A DNA stretch of 60,242 nucleotides from a virus (IMGVR_UViG_3300036861_000387:1-60242); one strand, 5' to 3'. Shown: positions 15,997 to 23,315, counted from the stretch's first letter. Notes: a model not told the origin generated them from the letters alone. Made by a program: numbers and translations.

Positions 15997-16160
15997 GACC
16001 CACCTCCCGCGCCGGCCATGGCGGTCGGCGGTGCCTGGGCGGTGACCTGCCGGCACCACCAGCAGCGGGGGTCGTAGACGAGCGCGCCGTCAGGGTCGTG
16101 GGCGTGGTCGGGGTCGGCCGCCGCGGTGGCGTGCGGGTCGATGGCGGCGAGGGCGCTCAT
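15993..16160 (-). CDS. hypothetical protein (55 aa)
   Basis: ATGA-coupled. Asp/His/Ala-rich with a CWWC pair near the C-terminus and an AGGGS tail from the cassette. No function recognised. Confidence 0.4.
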   Translation of the reverse strand: MSALAAIDPHATAAADPDHAHDPDGALVYDPRCWWCRQVTAQAPPTAMAGAGGGS

Positions 16161-16399
16161 GATGCTGGCCTCATCTGCACGCGGCTGAACCACGCGGCGC
16201 GCTCATTGCGACCGAAGCAGTGGCCGCACAGCCGGATGGCTGGGTCGCGGCCGACAGTGGCGGTGAACGTGGCGATCAGCGTTTCCAGGTTCATGTCGTC
16301 GGCCCAGTTCCACGGTGCGGCATGCAGAGGGTTGGCGGAGGGGCAGCCGTAGCGGCGGTGAACCATGCGGCCGTCGCGGGTGCGGACGTAGCGGTTCAT
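16157..16399 (-). CDS. small zinc-binding protein (80 aa)
   Basis: ATGA-coupled. Basic His-rich N-terminus with a Cys (MVHRRYGCPSAN), then TVGRDPAIRLCGHCFGRNERA, giving a C-x2-C pair. Probably one zinc site formed by the two halves. Function unknown. Confidence 0.5.
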   Translation of the reverse strand: MNRYVRTRDGRMVHRRYGCPSANPLHAAPWNWADDMNLETLIATFTATVGRDPAIRLCGHCFGRNERAAWFSRVQMRPAS

Positions 16400-16608
16400 G
16401 GCCGCCTCCCCGTCGTCGTCGTGTTGGTGACCGGGAGCGCCCGCAGGACCTCGTAGACGCCGGCCAGCGCCCGGGCGCTGCCATCGAGGAGTTCGGGCAT
16501 GCCGGCCTGCCGCAGCTCGTTGACGGCGCCCTCGAGGTGGCCGGCGGCCAGGTTCAGGCGGGTGCGGGCCTTGCGCGTGTGGTAGGTGCGGGCGGCGCTG
16601 AGGATCAT
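16396..16608 (-). CDS. hypothetical helical protein (70 aa)
   Basis: ATGA-coupled. Helices (RTYHTRKARTRLNLAAGHLE, ALAGVYEVLRALPVT). No family recognised. Confidence 0.4.
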   Translation of the reverse strand: MILSAARTYHTRKARTRLNLAAGHLEGAVNELRQAGMPELLDGSARALAGVYEVLRALPVTNTTTTGRRP

Positions 16609-16787
16609 GGCGCACCCCGCCGCTGCTCAACGATCTTGAGCACGTCGACGACGTTGACGCCGTACAGGTCAGCGACCTGCTGGGCGACCTCGCCGACCGA
16701 GGCGTCGGCGTCGCCGCCGAGCTCGTGGATGCGGTCCAGGCCGACCTGCACCTGCTCATAGATGCGTAGGTCGCGGTCGGCGCTCAT
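16605..16787 (-). CDS. hypothetical helical protein (60 aa)
   Basis: ATGA-coupled. Acidic, with a VGEVAQQVADLYGVNVVDVL segment reminiscent of a small HTH but without a clear recognition helix. Function unknown. Confidence 0.4.
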   Translation of the reverse strand: MSADRDLRIYEQVQVGLDRIHELGGDADASVGEVAQQVADLYGVNVVDVLKIVEQRRGAP

Positions 16788-16924
16788 GGCTGCTCCTTGG
16801 CGGTCAGCCAGAACTCGGTGCCGTCGTGGTCGACCACGAGGATGCCGTCGACGTTGGCCTCGGCGACCTCGAACTCGGTGGCGAGCCCGTCGGCGATGCG
16901 GCGGTAGAGGTTCCAGAGGCTCAT
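16784..16924 (-). CDS. hypothetical protein (46 aa)
   Basis: ATGA-coupled micro-protein. One helix then beta strands (VDGILVVDHDGTEFWLTAK). Function unknown. Confidence 0.4.
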   Translation of the reverse strand: MSLWNLYRRIADGLATEFEVAEANVDGILVVDHDGTEFWLTAKEQP

Positions 16925-17550
16925 GCCGCACCGTCCCGCTGGATGCCCCACGCGGCCAGATGCGCCTGGTCGGCGCGGACGGTGAGCTGGTCGCGGATCA
17001 GCAGCAGCGTCTCCGCGCACGCCTGCTTGTCGGCGGCGTGCACGACCGGCCGCTGCAGCCGCAGGACGACCTCCGACAGCGCGGTGCAGACCCGCAGCGC
17101 CTCGAACTGGCTGAGGTGGACGTGGTCGTCGGGCCCGGCAATCTCGGCCTCGGCGGCCCGCTGGTAAGCGTCCTCGGCGTCCACTGCGGCCAGGGGCGCG
17201 CCGTGGAGGTCGGTCCGCTGGCGGGTCGGGTCGAACGGCACGTCGACGACCATCGCCGGGGCCTCCTGGACCTGGAGTGGCCGACCCGACCCGGCGGCGT
17301 CGCTGCCAGCGTCCGCCCGGGATGCGACTCCCGGGGCCGGAGCGGCGGGCGCCATCCCCATGGCTTCGCCCAGGACGCTTGCCGGGGCCGGGTCGGCCAT
17401 GGTGGCCGCGCCAGTGGGGGCTGGGGCGGCGAGGTCCTCAAGGAAGCCTTCGGGGTCGGGATGGCCGAGGTTCGGCCGCATATGGACGATCATCGGCCCA
17501 GGCTTCGGGGCCACCTGGTCGGGCTTGTGGCGCGGTAGCTGGTCGGTCAT
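16921..17550 (-). CDS. hypothetical protein with disordered N-terminus (209 aa)
   Basis: First gene after a 67-base gap. Residues 1-95 are Pro/Ala/Gly-rich. The C-terminal 110 residues are helical (LSQFEALRVCTALSEVVLRL, KQACAETLLLIRDQLTVRAD) and probably folded. No family recognised. Confidence 0.5.
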   Translation of the reverse strand: MTDQLPRHKPDQVAPKPGPMIVHMRPNLGHPDPEGFLEDLAAPAPTGAATMADPAPASVLGEAMGMAPAAPAPGVASRADAGSDAAGSGRPLQVQEAPAMVVDVPFDPTRQRTDLHGAPLAAVDAEDAYQRAAEAEIAGPDDHVHLSQFEALRVCTALSEVVLRLQRPVVHAADKQACAETLLLIRDQLTVRADQAHLAAWGIQRDGAA

Positions 17551-17617
17551 GAGTACAATGCCCCCATCTGTCGGTGGCCTCCGCGCTTCGTGTCCTCGGG
17601 GTCGGAGGCCGCTGGCG
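17551..17617. other. short intergenic gap with inverted repeat
   Basis: One of very few breaks in the early arm. The gap contains perfect 7-base arms GGCCTCC (17576-17582) and GGAGGCC (17604-17610) around a 21-base loop. No T-tract follows, so an RNA processing or translational role is as likely as termination. Confidence 0.4.
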
Positions 17618-17821
17618 TTATGGACCGGTTGCCTGCTCCGCCTCCTTCCTGCTGCTCCGCACGCTCCGGGCGATCTTGTGGAGCAGCGCGGTCGGCACCA
17701 CCCACAGCTCCAGGTCGTCGCCGGGGTCGAAGGCGCGCCGCAGCGCGGCCTCCACCTCGGCATCGGACAGCCGGGCCGGCGGGGTCCGCGGCGGGCGGGT
17801 CGGGGTCGGGCGGCGGGTCAT
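17618..17821 (-). CDS. hypothetical protein (67 aa)
   Basis: ATGA-coupled. Pro/Arg/Thr-rich start, then LSDAEVEAALRRAFDPGDDL and a beta/helix C-terminus. No family recognised. Confidence 0.45.
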   Translation of the reverse strand: MTRRPTPTRPPRTPPARLSDAEVEAALRRAFDPGDDLELWVVPTALLHKIARSVRSSRKEAEQATGP

Positions 17822-18102
17822 GGGCGCACGTACTCCGTGTCTGGCTCACCATTGGGTCGGCGGCGGCCGCTGGCGGGATGACGGATCCATCCCTCGGGCT
17901 CGCCCTGGCCGTCCCAGCACTCCATCGCCTCGATGGCGGCATCCGGATAGGGGTAGTCCCAGCAGTCGTCGTAACCGCCGCACTCGGGGTCGCGGCCGAA
18001 GGTGAGCCGGGCCGCACCGAACAGCAGCGGGTACACGCACACCTCGCCACGCCCCTCCGGCAGCAGCCGCTGGGCCAGAGCGCCTTCGTCCAGGCGGCTC
18101 AT
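17818..18102 (-). CDS. hypothetical acidic protein (94 aa)
   Basis: ATGA-coupled. Contains three cysteines and a Tyr/Asp-rich stretch (ECGGYDDCWDYPYPDAAIEA). Not recognised. Confidence 0.45.
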   Translation of the reverse strand: MSRLDEGALAQRLLPEGRGEVCVYPLLFGAARLTFGRDPECGGYDDCWDYPYPDAAIEAMECWDGQGEPEGWIRHPASGRRRPNGEPDTEYVRP

Positions 18103-18236
18103 GTCACCACCGCCACCACGGCGATGAGCAGCCCCACGAACATGGCCGCCAGCCCGAGCGCCGTGTCCCACTGGACGTAGTCGAGGCGGGCGCGGGTCGC
18201 CCTGGCGTCGCGCAGCGGGTCGGGGGTCGAGGTCAT
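18099..18236 (-). CDS. single-pass micro membrane protein (45 aa)
   Basis: ATGA overlaps on both sides. Charged N-terminus (residues 1-24) then one hydrophobic helix (ALGLAAMFVGLLIAVVAVV) to the C-terminus: a tail-anchored topology. Function unknown. Confidence 0.5.
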   Translation of the reverse strand: MTSTPDPLRDARATRARLDYVQWDTALGLAAMFVGLLIAVVAVVT

Positions 18237-18385
18237 GGCGCGATCCCCGGCTCATGGTCGCCGCTGATCGGCAGCTCGAACTGCAGGGCGATCTGCTCCA
18301 GGTACCACTGCTTGTGGTGGCCGCCGTCGATCCAGAGGCCGCTCTCGACGAGCTCGAAAAGGATGGCGCGTTCCTCGTCGCTCAC
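18233..18385 (-). CDS. hypothetical micro-protein (50 aa)
   Basis: GTG start in the G-rich cassette (GGAGGTGGGTCGGTGA). Acidic helix then a Trp/His-rich centre (GLWIDGGHHKQWYLEQIALQ), a pattern common in small phage proteins. Not recognised. Confidence 0.45.
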   Translation of the reverse strand: MSDEERAILFELVESGLWIDGGHHKQWYLEQIALQFELPISGDHEPGIAP

Positions 18386-18450
18386 CGACCCACCTCCCGC
18401 GACCCGCAGCGGGCGCCGAGGTGGCAGGTGACCACGACCATCCCGGTCAT
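18382..18450 (-). CDS. possible 22-aa micro-protein
   Basis: Kept only because it fills the space exactly: ATG overlaps the stop of the membrane gene upstream and TGA overlaps the GTG of the gene downstream. It may exist to carry ribosomes between its neighbours and not for its product. Confidence 0.25.
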   Translation of the reverse strand: MTGMVVVTCHLGARCGSREVGR

Positions 18451-18599
18451 CGGACCCGCCTCCCGCTGTAGGCGCGCCAGGCCAGGACGCAGGCGGCCTC
18501 CACCCCGACGACCACCCAGCCGAACAGCAGCGCCGTCGCCGTCATCGACACCAGCAGCACGATTGAGACGGCGAGGTTGTGCAGGGTCGCGGGATCCAT
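18447..18599 (-). CDS. single-pass small membrane protein (50 aa)
   Basis: TGATG-coupled to the gene upstream. A long hydrophobic span (residues 9-42) with a basic C-terminus (RAYSGRRVR), likely one or two passes with the C-terminus inside. Function unknown. Confidence 0.5.
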   Translation of the reverse strand: MDPATLHNLAVSIVLLVSMTATALLFGWVVVGVEAACVLAWRAYSGRRVR

Positions 18600-19114
18600 C
18601 AGGCAATCTCCTGCTGCCGGGTGCGGTCGGTGGCGATGACGAACTCGGCCGGGAAGTCGGACCAGCGGAAGGCCAGGAACGCGCTCGACCCGTCGCGGTT
18701 GTCGCGGCGCCGGCCCATGCCGGACCGGTAGCAGCCGCGGAATACGTCCAGGCGCGCCAGCGTCCAGGGGGCGAACCGGGCCGGGGTCGCGAAGGGATTG
18801 CGCTGCCGGGCGAAGCCGTACAGCAGGTAGTCACCCCAGCCGCGCAGCAGCTTGTCGAGCTCGGTCGGGGCGCCGCTGGGCCGGTCGCAGCGGATGGTGA
18901 ACTCGTCGCCGTAGCGTTTGTGGTACCGCTCGTAGCCGCGGACCCGGCAGGCCACGCGGATCTCGCCGTCCAGGCGAAGGATGATGAGGTCGGTGTTCTG
19001 CTGGCCGTCCTGCTCGGGTGTGCCCTCGGCCACGAGGTGGCGGCCGACGATGCCTTTCATCTGTGGGATGAGCTTGGCCTGCCAGCCGAAGGACGCAGCC
19101 ACGTCAGGACGCAT
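18599..19114 (-). CDS. hypothetical globular protein (171 aa)
   Basis: Overlaps the methyltransferase end by 11 bases. The order DLIILRLDGEIRVACRVRGY, EFTIRCDRPSGAPTELDKLL and a helix resembles a restriction-endonuclease-like core, but no complete D-(D/E)-x-K set can be assigned. Possibly a nuclease or a fold relative. Next to an MT-A70 methylase this deserves a structure prediction. Confidence 0.5.
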   Translation of the reverse strand: MRPDVAASFGWQAKLIPQMKGIVGRHLVAEGTPEQDGQQNTDLIILRLDGEIRVACRVRGYERYHKRYGDEFTIRCDRPSGAPTELDKLLRGWGDYLLYGFARQRNPFATPARFAPWTLARLDVFRGCYRSGMGRRRDNRDGSSAFLAFRWSDFPAEFVIATDRTRQQEIA

Positions 19115-20087
19115 CGGCCGCCACCTCGTCGCCCCAGACCTCGAACCCGTCGCGCTGGCCCCGCTCGAACATCGCCAGCCGCGGACCCGGGCTTGCCTGG
19201 CAAACCCGCTCGTAGAAGACGTCCGGCTTGCGGCTATGGCCCTGCACGGGCGCGGCGAAGTCCAGCCGCAGGCCGAGCTGGTCCAGCGGCAGCGATCCGA
19301 TGCGGCCGAAGAGCACGTGCTCGGTCGAGTACATCCACGAGAACGGGGTGATGCCGACGTTCTTGACCCAGGTCATCACGCACTGGTAGCGGGCGCCCCA
19401 GCGGTCCAGCAGGTCCAGACCATCGGGCAGGAACCGATGGGTAACCCAGAGGTAGACGTGGCAGCCGGCTTCGTCGGCGAGGTCGGGCACGGGAAGCGCG
19501 CCGATCTCGGCCAGGCTCATCGTCTGGTAGTCGAGGTCCTCCTGGTTGGTGCGTTCCAGCCGCTCGATCTTCTCGATGGGCCACGGCGGGTCGATGGTGA
19601 TGGCCCGGTAGGTCCCGGGCGGCAGCGGCACCTCCGGCTCCGGCTCATCGAAGAACCGGCGGGCGAACTCGACCGCGCCGCGCTCGGTGACAGGCCGCTC
19701 CTGGTCGTGGAGCTGGTCCTTCCACGCCTGGTACTCGTCGTCGGGGATGCGGCCGATGAGCTGCCACCGCTGCCCCACCCGCTCATTGATGGCGGCCTGC
19801 TCGAGCGCCTGGCGGTACTCGGACCCGCCCGACTCGTGGTCGGCTGGGTCGTGGTAGCCCGCGCCGCCCTTGTCCTTCTCGAGCACGGCGAGCATCTGGC
19901 CGGCCCGGCGGGCGGCGTCCACCTTGAACTCGGCCCACGCTAGCCAGTCGGGACGTTGCAGCTTGCGGGCGTAGGCGCGGACGATCTCGGCGCGGTCGAT
20001 GACCGACTTCACCCGGGCCACGTTGTCGGCCTGGGCGAGCGCCCGGCGTGCGGCGTCGACGCTCTCGACCTGGGCCAGCTCGCTCAT
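19104..20087 (-). CDS. MT-A70-family adenine methyltransferase (327 aa)
   Basis: The N-terminal 145 residues are helical, like ParB-linked or DNA-recognition extensions. The catalytic domain starts with YRAITIDPPWP (DPPW at residues 166-169), followed by YLWVTHRFLPDGLDLLDRWG and a conserved WVKNVGITPF block. The family methylates N6 of adenine, using SAM. It is the second gene of the early arm, directly behind the XRE regulator, so phage DNA could be modified early after infection. No partner nuclease recognised. Confidence 0.88.
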   Translation of the reverse strand: MSELAQVESVDAARRALAQADNVARVKSVIDRAEIVRAYARKLQRPDWLAWAEFKVDAARRAGQMLAVLEKDKGGAGYHDPADHESGGSEYRQALEQAAINERVGQRWQLIGRIPDDEYQAWKDQLHDQERPVTERGAVEFARRFFDEPEPEVPLPPGTYRAITIDPPWPIEKIERLERTNQEDLDYQTMSLAEIGALPVPDLADEAGCHVYLWVTHRFLPDGLDLLDRWGARYQCVMTWVKNVGITPFSWMYSTEHVLFGRIGSLPLDQLGLRLDFAAPVQGHSRKPDVFYERVCQASPGPRLAMFERGQRDGFEVWGDEVAADAS

Positions 20088-20344
20088 CCGGCCGCCTTCC
20101 CGGGGTCGACGGAGTTGAGAGCGTCGGCAAGTAGTTCGTTCGCCGGCTCAGTCAGCAGCTCATCGAGCGGCACGCCGAGGGCGTCGGCGAGGGCGCGCAC
20201 AGTGGACAGCGGCGGCTCCTTCACGCCGCGGGTGCCGGTCTCGTAGTTCGAGATGGTCTTGCTGGTGAGACCGACGCGCCGTGCCAGCTCGTCCTGGCTC
20301 CAGCCCTTCGCCTCGCGAAGCTGCTTGACGCGCTGTCCGATCAA
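20084..20344 (-). CDS. XRE-family regulator, first gene of the early arm (86 aa)
   Basis: Begins TTG with AAGGAG five bases ahead. Residues 1-66 form a classic HTH (WSQDELARRVGLTSKTISNY, then LADALGVPLDELL). By position it is the Cro-like partner in the divergent switch, though it could equally be the immunity repressor. Its promoter overlaps two inverted repeats, implying autoregulation. Confidence 0.85.
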   Translation of the reverse strand: MIGQRVKQLREAKGWSQDELARRVGLTSKTISNYETGTRGVKEPPLSTVRALADALGVPLDELLTEPANELLADALNSVDPGKAAG

Positions 20345-20377
20345 GAGGACTCCTTCGGGCTGCCGCTTGGTGCGGGC

Positions 20378-20406
20378 ACACTAGAACAGCCGTGCTAGGC
20401 TGTCAA
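20378..20406 (-). promoter_or_regulatory. leftward early promoter
   Basis: On the minus strand, TTGACA (20406-20401), a 17-base spacer and TAGTGT (20383-20378). This would start RNA about 25 bases before the TTG of the XRE gene. The -35 box lies inside the inverted repeat at 20398-20417. Confidence 0.7.
20381..20398. promoter_or_regulatory. operator candidate O1 (inverted repeat)
   Basis: CTAGAAC-AGCC-GTGCTAG: 7-base arms with one mismatch and a 4-base centre. It covers the spacer and -10 of the leftward promoter, where a bound dimer would block transcription. Confidence 0.55.
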
Positions 20407-20417
20407 GGGCGACAGCC
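20398..20417. promoter_or_regulatory. operator candidate O2 (inverted repeat)
   Basis: Perfect 7-base arms GGCTGTC and GACAGCC around AAGGGC, covering the -35 of the leftward promoter. A further GACAGCC half-site lies at 20478-20484 in front of the rightward gene, so one regulator may bind both sides of the switch. Confidence 0.6.
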
Positions 20418-20431
20418 GAAGATGGTTGGCC

Positions 20432-20459
20432 TTGACGGACAGTCCCACACCTGTATCAT
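20432..20459 (+). promoter_or_regulatory. rightward promoter of the lysogeny arm
   Basis: TTGACG, a 16-base spacer and TATCAT (five of six consensus bases). It faces the gene at 20508. An 8-base palindrome ACACGTGT (20464-20471) lies near the expected start point and could be another regulator site. Confidence 0.7.
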
Positions 20460-20507
20460 CAGCACACGTGTTCCACTGACAGCCGGTCCAGCAAGGAGGA
20501 CGACGCG

Positions 20508-20933
20508 ATGGGAGCGCGAGAGTTCGGCCACTTGGTCGAGCAAGCCATGGCCAAGAAGGAGATGTCTCAGGCCAGACTCGCCGTGCTGGTGGGTATCTTG
20601 CCGGAGGGCAGGGTGCTCAATGAGACCCAGATCCGCCGCATCCGTGAGGGCAGTCGTCGGCTTGACGAGGTGCTCGTCAGTCGGCTGATCGGTCTGCTCG
20701 ACCTCGACCCGGCCGAAGCCTGGCACGCGGCCGGGCTCTGGCCGCAAGGGCTCGACCCCGAGGATCTGCGAGACATCTCGGAACTACGGGCGGCCCGCCT
20801 GACGGCGGCGAGTCGGGCCGCGTCGCCTGAGGGGGCTTCGCTCGCCGCCCCTGTCTCTTCTTCGTCGAATCCTGAGGACCTTATGCGCGCTTGTGCGCCA
20901 TCCGCAGGTCAAGAGCTACGTAAGGCGGCCTGA
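20508..20933 (+). CDS. helix-turn-helix repressor candidate (141 aa)
   Basis: Strong site AAGGAGG eight bases ahead of ATG. Residues 10-60 form an HTH (EMSQARLAVLVGIL, ETQIRRIREGSRRL) of the XRE type, with WHAAGLWP after it, a signature common in actinobacterial regulators. The tail is Ser/Ala-rich. It heads the operon that contains integrase, so by lambda-like logic it is the best candidate for the immunity repressor. TGATG links it to int. Confidence 0.7.
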   Translation: MGAREFGHLVEQAMAKKEMSQARLAVLVGILPEGRVLNETQIRRIREGSRRLDEVLVSRLIGLLDLDPAEAWHAAGLWPQGLDPEDLRDISELRAARLTAASRAASPEGASLAAPVSSSSNPEDLMRACAPSAGQELRKAA

Positions 20934-21997
20934 TGCCGGTCGCGGTTGTCCCCCTTGTGGCCGACACGCAATCGGCAGAACTAGAGAGCCTCGTGACGTT
21001 TCGGCCGCCTGGGGCGTATACCACGTTGCGCGCAGCCGCATGGGGGGGGATGCGGATGACGGTCCCATCCGCACGGACAGCCTGGAAGCTCTACGAGGAG
21101 GATCTGGCGCTTGGCCGCCTCGGCAAGCGCCGCCGGCCCAAGACCATCAAGGGCTACCAGTTCGTCGTGCTGGATTTCTGGGCGTTCATCCACCCGATCC
21201 CCTGGACCCACATCACCCCGGGGGACCTGGACCGCTACCTGTCGCGTCCCGCCCGGCAGGGCGGCCGCCGCCCCGGCGCCCCGCTGGCCCCCAACTCCCG
21301 GTCGCTGTACTCCGGCGTGATCTGCGCGTTCTACGACTGGTCGGTGCAGCGCAAGCTCCTGAAGCGTAACCCCCTGGAAGGGGTGCGGCCGGAGCCGAAG
21401 GTGGAGCCGCCCGCCCGCGGGCTGGAGCTGGAGCAGGTCGGGGTACTGCTGGCCGCAACGGCCCACCGGCCCCGCACCCACCTCGCGGTCGCGTTGGCGT
21501 TCTTCGCGCTGCTACGAAGTGGGGAGATCGCCCGGTTGCGGGTCGAGGACATCGACCTCAGGGCCGGGGTGCTGGTGGTGCATGGCAAGGGTGGCTATGT
21601 CGACGCCGTCCCGGTCCACTTCCGGCTGCGGCCGCTGCTGACCAGGTTCCTGGACGGCCGGCCCCCCACTGGACCGGTGGTCGAGTCGCTGACCCAGCCG
21701 GGCCGCCACGTCAGCTCAAGGACGGTGTCGCGGCTGATCGGGCAGGCGATGGCCGAGCTCGGCTGGTCCGAGAGCGCGCATGTACTCCGGCACTCGGCTG
21801 CCTACCTGATCCTGGAGGCGACCGGGAACGTCTACGCGGTGTCGCGGTTGCTGCGCCACCGGCGGCTGTCCTCGACCGAGCGGTACGTACGCAGAGCAGA
21901 CCGGCGGCTGGCAGCGGACCTCGCCAGCCTGCCCGACCCGCGCCAGCCCACCAGCCGACCAGCTACCAGTTCGTCCCAGCCTAGGAGTTCGTCATGA
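20933..21997 (+). CDS. int: tyrosine-family site-specific integrase (354 aa)
   Basis: The N-terminal core-binding region is around residues 45-145. The catalytic domain has LLRSGEIARLRVEDIDL (Arg195), a KGG turn (Lys219), HVLRHS (His283, Arg286), LLRHRRLSSTERY (His309, Tyr318): the complete R-K-H-R-H-Y set. It would recombine attP with a host attB. The gene abuts its neighbours on both sides, so attP is not directly next to it as is usual. A second start at Met42 is possible. Confidence 0.93.
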   Translation: MPVAVVPLVADTQSAELESLVTFRPPGAYTTLRAAAWGGMRMTVPSARTAWKLYEEDLALGRLGKRRRPKTIKGYQFVVLDFWAFIHPIPWTHITPGDLDRYLSRPARQGGRRPGAPLAPNSRSLYSGVICAFYDWSVQRKLLKRNPLEGVRPEPKVEPPARGLELEQVGVLLAATAHRPRTHLAVALAFFALLRSGEIARLRVEDIDLRAGVLVVHGKGGYVDAVPVHFRLRPLLTRFLDGRPPTGPVVESLTQPGRHVSSRTVSRLIGQAMAELGWSESAHVLRHSAAYLILEATGNVYAVSRLLRHRRLSSTERYVRRADRRLAADLASLPDPRQPTSRPATSSSQPRSSS

Positions 21998-22227
21998 CCG
22001 GACCTGGCCGCTCCCGCGGCTCCCGCAACCAGCCGCTTCCCGGCCGGTGGCTGCGTGCCGCCGAGGCCGCCGAGATCTTGCACGTGTCCAGCAAGACGGT
22101 GCAGCGGTGGGCCAAGGAGGGCAAGCTGCCCTACCAGGCCACCCTCGGCGGCCACCGCAGATACAACGAGGCCGAGATCCGGGCGCTGGTGCACACCGTG
22201 CGGGTCGGCGAGGAGGTGGCCCGATGA
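21994..22227 (+). CDS. BldC/MerR-like HTH, excisionase candidate (77 aa)
   Basis: ATGA-coupled to int. Residues 18-70 contain LRAAEAAEILHVSSKTVQRW and KLPYQATLGGHRRYNEAEIRA, the exact pattern of BldC-type winged-helix proteins. Such proteins serve as recombination directionality factors in actinobacterial phages and integrative elements. Co-translation with int supports that role. Confidence 0.8.
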   Translation: MTGPGRSRGSRNQPLPGRWLRAAEAAEILHVSSKTVQRWAKEGKLPYQATLGGHRRYNEAEIRALVHTVRVGEEVAR

Positions 22228-22565
22228 CCCTCGGACCCGACTGGCGGAAGGGCAGCTTCAGCCACACCAACGGTTGCGTCGAGCCCCGCTGGGTCAAGGC
22301 CACCGCCAGCGGCACCAGCAACTGCGTCGAGGTCACCCACAACACCGACGAGGGCGTCGTCCTCGTCCGCGACACGGAGCACCCGGGCGGTGGCGTGGTC
22401 GCCTTCACCCCGGCGCAGTGGGCGCTGCTGTTGGACGATGTCGCCGCCGGGCACTTCCACTGGTCGCGGTTCGCCCCGTTGCGGTTCGACGCGGCCGAGC
22501 GAACGGCCTTTGAGCAGGGTGTCGCCGCTGGCGAGTTCGAGCTATCCGAGGGGATGCCGGCATGA
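22224..22565 (+). CDS. DUF397-domain protein (113 aa)
   Basis: Residues 5-75 carry the DUF397 pattern: DWRKGSFS near the start, NCVEV, VLVRDTEHPGGGVVAFTPAQ and W. In actinobacteria this domain usually sits beside an XRE-DUF5753 regulator; here that regulator is 2 kb downstream on the opposite strand. A 36-residue C-terminal extension is unusual for the family. Confidence 0.85.
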   Translation: MTLGPDWRKGSFSHTNGCVEPRWVKATASGTSNCVEVTHNTDEGVVLVRDTEHPGGGVVAFTPAQWALLLDDVAAGHFHWSRFAPLRFDAAERTAFEQGVAAGEFELSEGMPA

Positions 22566-22825
22566 CCGGCCCGGAGCTGGACCTGCTGGAGGGTGGCGTC
22601 GGCAACGCCGACCTGTACGCCGGGCTGCTGCGCGGCGGCGGCCGGGCCGTGCATGCCAGCCGCTGCGAGAACCCCTACGGGCAATTCGGCCGCGCCCCGT
22701 TCATGGTGACCGCGGCCGCCGACTACGTGAGCCGCCTAGCCGTCCAGGCCAGGACCAAGGCCCGCGGCCAGTTGATCGGCAAGGTCGACTATCAACGCTA
22801 CTACATCCTGCAGGTATCCCGGTGA
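22562..22825 (+). CDS. hypothetical protein (87 aa)
   Basis: ATGA-coupled. N-terminal Leu/Gly-rich region, then a helix (AADYVSRLAVQARTKARGQL) and beta C-terminus (DYQRYYILQVSR). No family recognised. Confidence 0.5.
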   Translation: MTGPELDLLEGGVGNADLYAGLLRGGGRAVHASRCENPYGQFGRAPFMVTAAADYVSRLAVQARTKARGQLIGKVDYQRYYILQVSR

Positions 22826-23058
22826 CCGCGACCCGCCGCGTCAAGGTCCGCTGCGCCGGGCGGCCCGTCGTGACCCGCAGCCGGGAGGACCCGACCGACT
22901 ACGACGAGCTGCCGTCGTGCGGCTGGTCGGGGGAGCGCGCCGCCGGCCCGAACACCACCCGCCGCCCCTGCCCGGACTGCGGCGGGCGGGTGGAGCTGGT
23001 GGGTCGCACACCAGACCCGACCCTGGCCATGGTCGCCCGAAGGAGGCTGCACGGATGA
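22822..23058 (+). CDS. small zinc-ribbon protein (78 aa)
   Basis: GTG start in a stop overlap. Cysteines at VRCAGR, PSCGW and CPDCGG suggest one four-ligand zinc ribbon. Short basic C-terminus. Possibly nucleic-acid binding. Confidence 0.5.
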   Translation: MTATRRVKVRCAGRPVVTRSREDPTDYDELPSCGWSGERAAGPNTTRRPCPDCGGRVELVGRTPDPTLAMVARRRLHG

Positions 23059-23315
23059 GCGAGCTCGACGAGGTTGCCTTGACGGCGGCGCACCTGGCCG
23101 TTGAGGACGCGCTGGTCGACTTCCGCGACAACCGCATCAGCACGCTGGGGCCACGCAACGGCTTCGTGATCTACGAGCGCGACGGCCAGCTGTCCGGCGT
23201 CATGCGGCTCGGCACCCGCGACGGCCTCCGCATCGCTATCACGGCGTACCTGGCGGCCCTGGCCGGCGACATCGACCCGCGCGTCCCGCGCCCCGATCCG
23301 ACCAGGAGCACGTGA
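23055..23315 (+). CDS. hypothetical protein (86 aa)
   Basis: ATGA-coupled. Helix (TAAHLAVEDALVDFRDNRIS), beta hairpin (GFVIYERDGQLSGVMRLG), helix: a small alpha/beta fold. No family recognised. Confidence 0.5.
   Translation: MSELDEVALTAAHLAVEDALVDFRDNRISTLGPRNGFVIYERDGQLSGVMRLGTRDGLRIAITAYLAALAGDIDPRVPRPDPTRST

Larger units (their letters stand above)
20345..20507. promoter_or_regulatory. divergent genetic-switch region
   Basis: 163 bases between the two opposed HTH genes. Contains both promoters, repeats at 20381-20398 and 20398-20417, the odd palindrome GGACAGTCC at 20437-20445, ACACGTGT at 20464-20471 and a GACAGCC half-site. No gene. This is also one of the few non-coding places where attP could lie. 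Confidence 0.75.

Noticed and set aside
17547-18050. 167-codon minus-strand frame over 17618-17821
   Set aside because: Conflicts with two ATGA-coupled genes; low-complexity Arg/Pro/Ala sequence.
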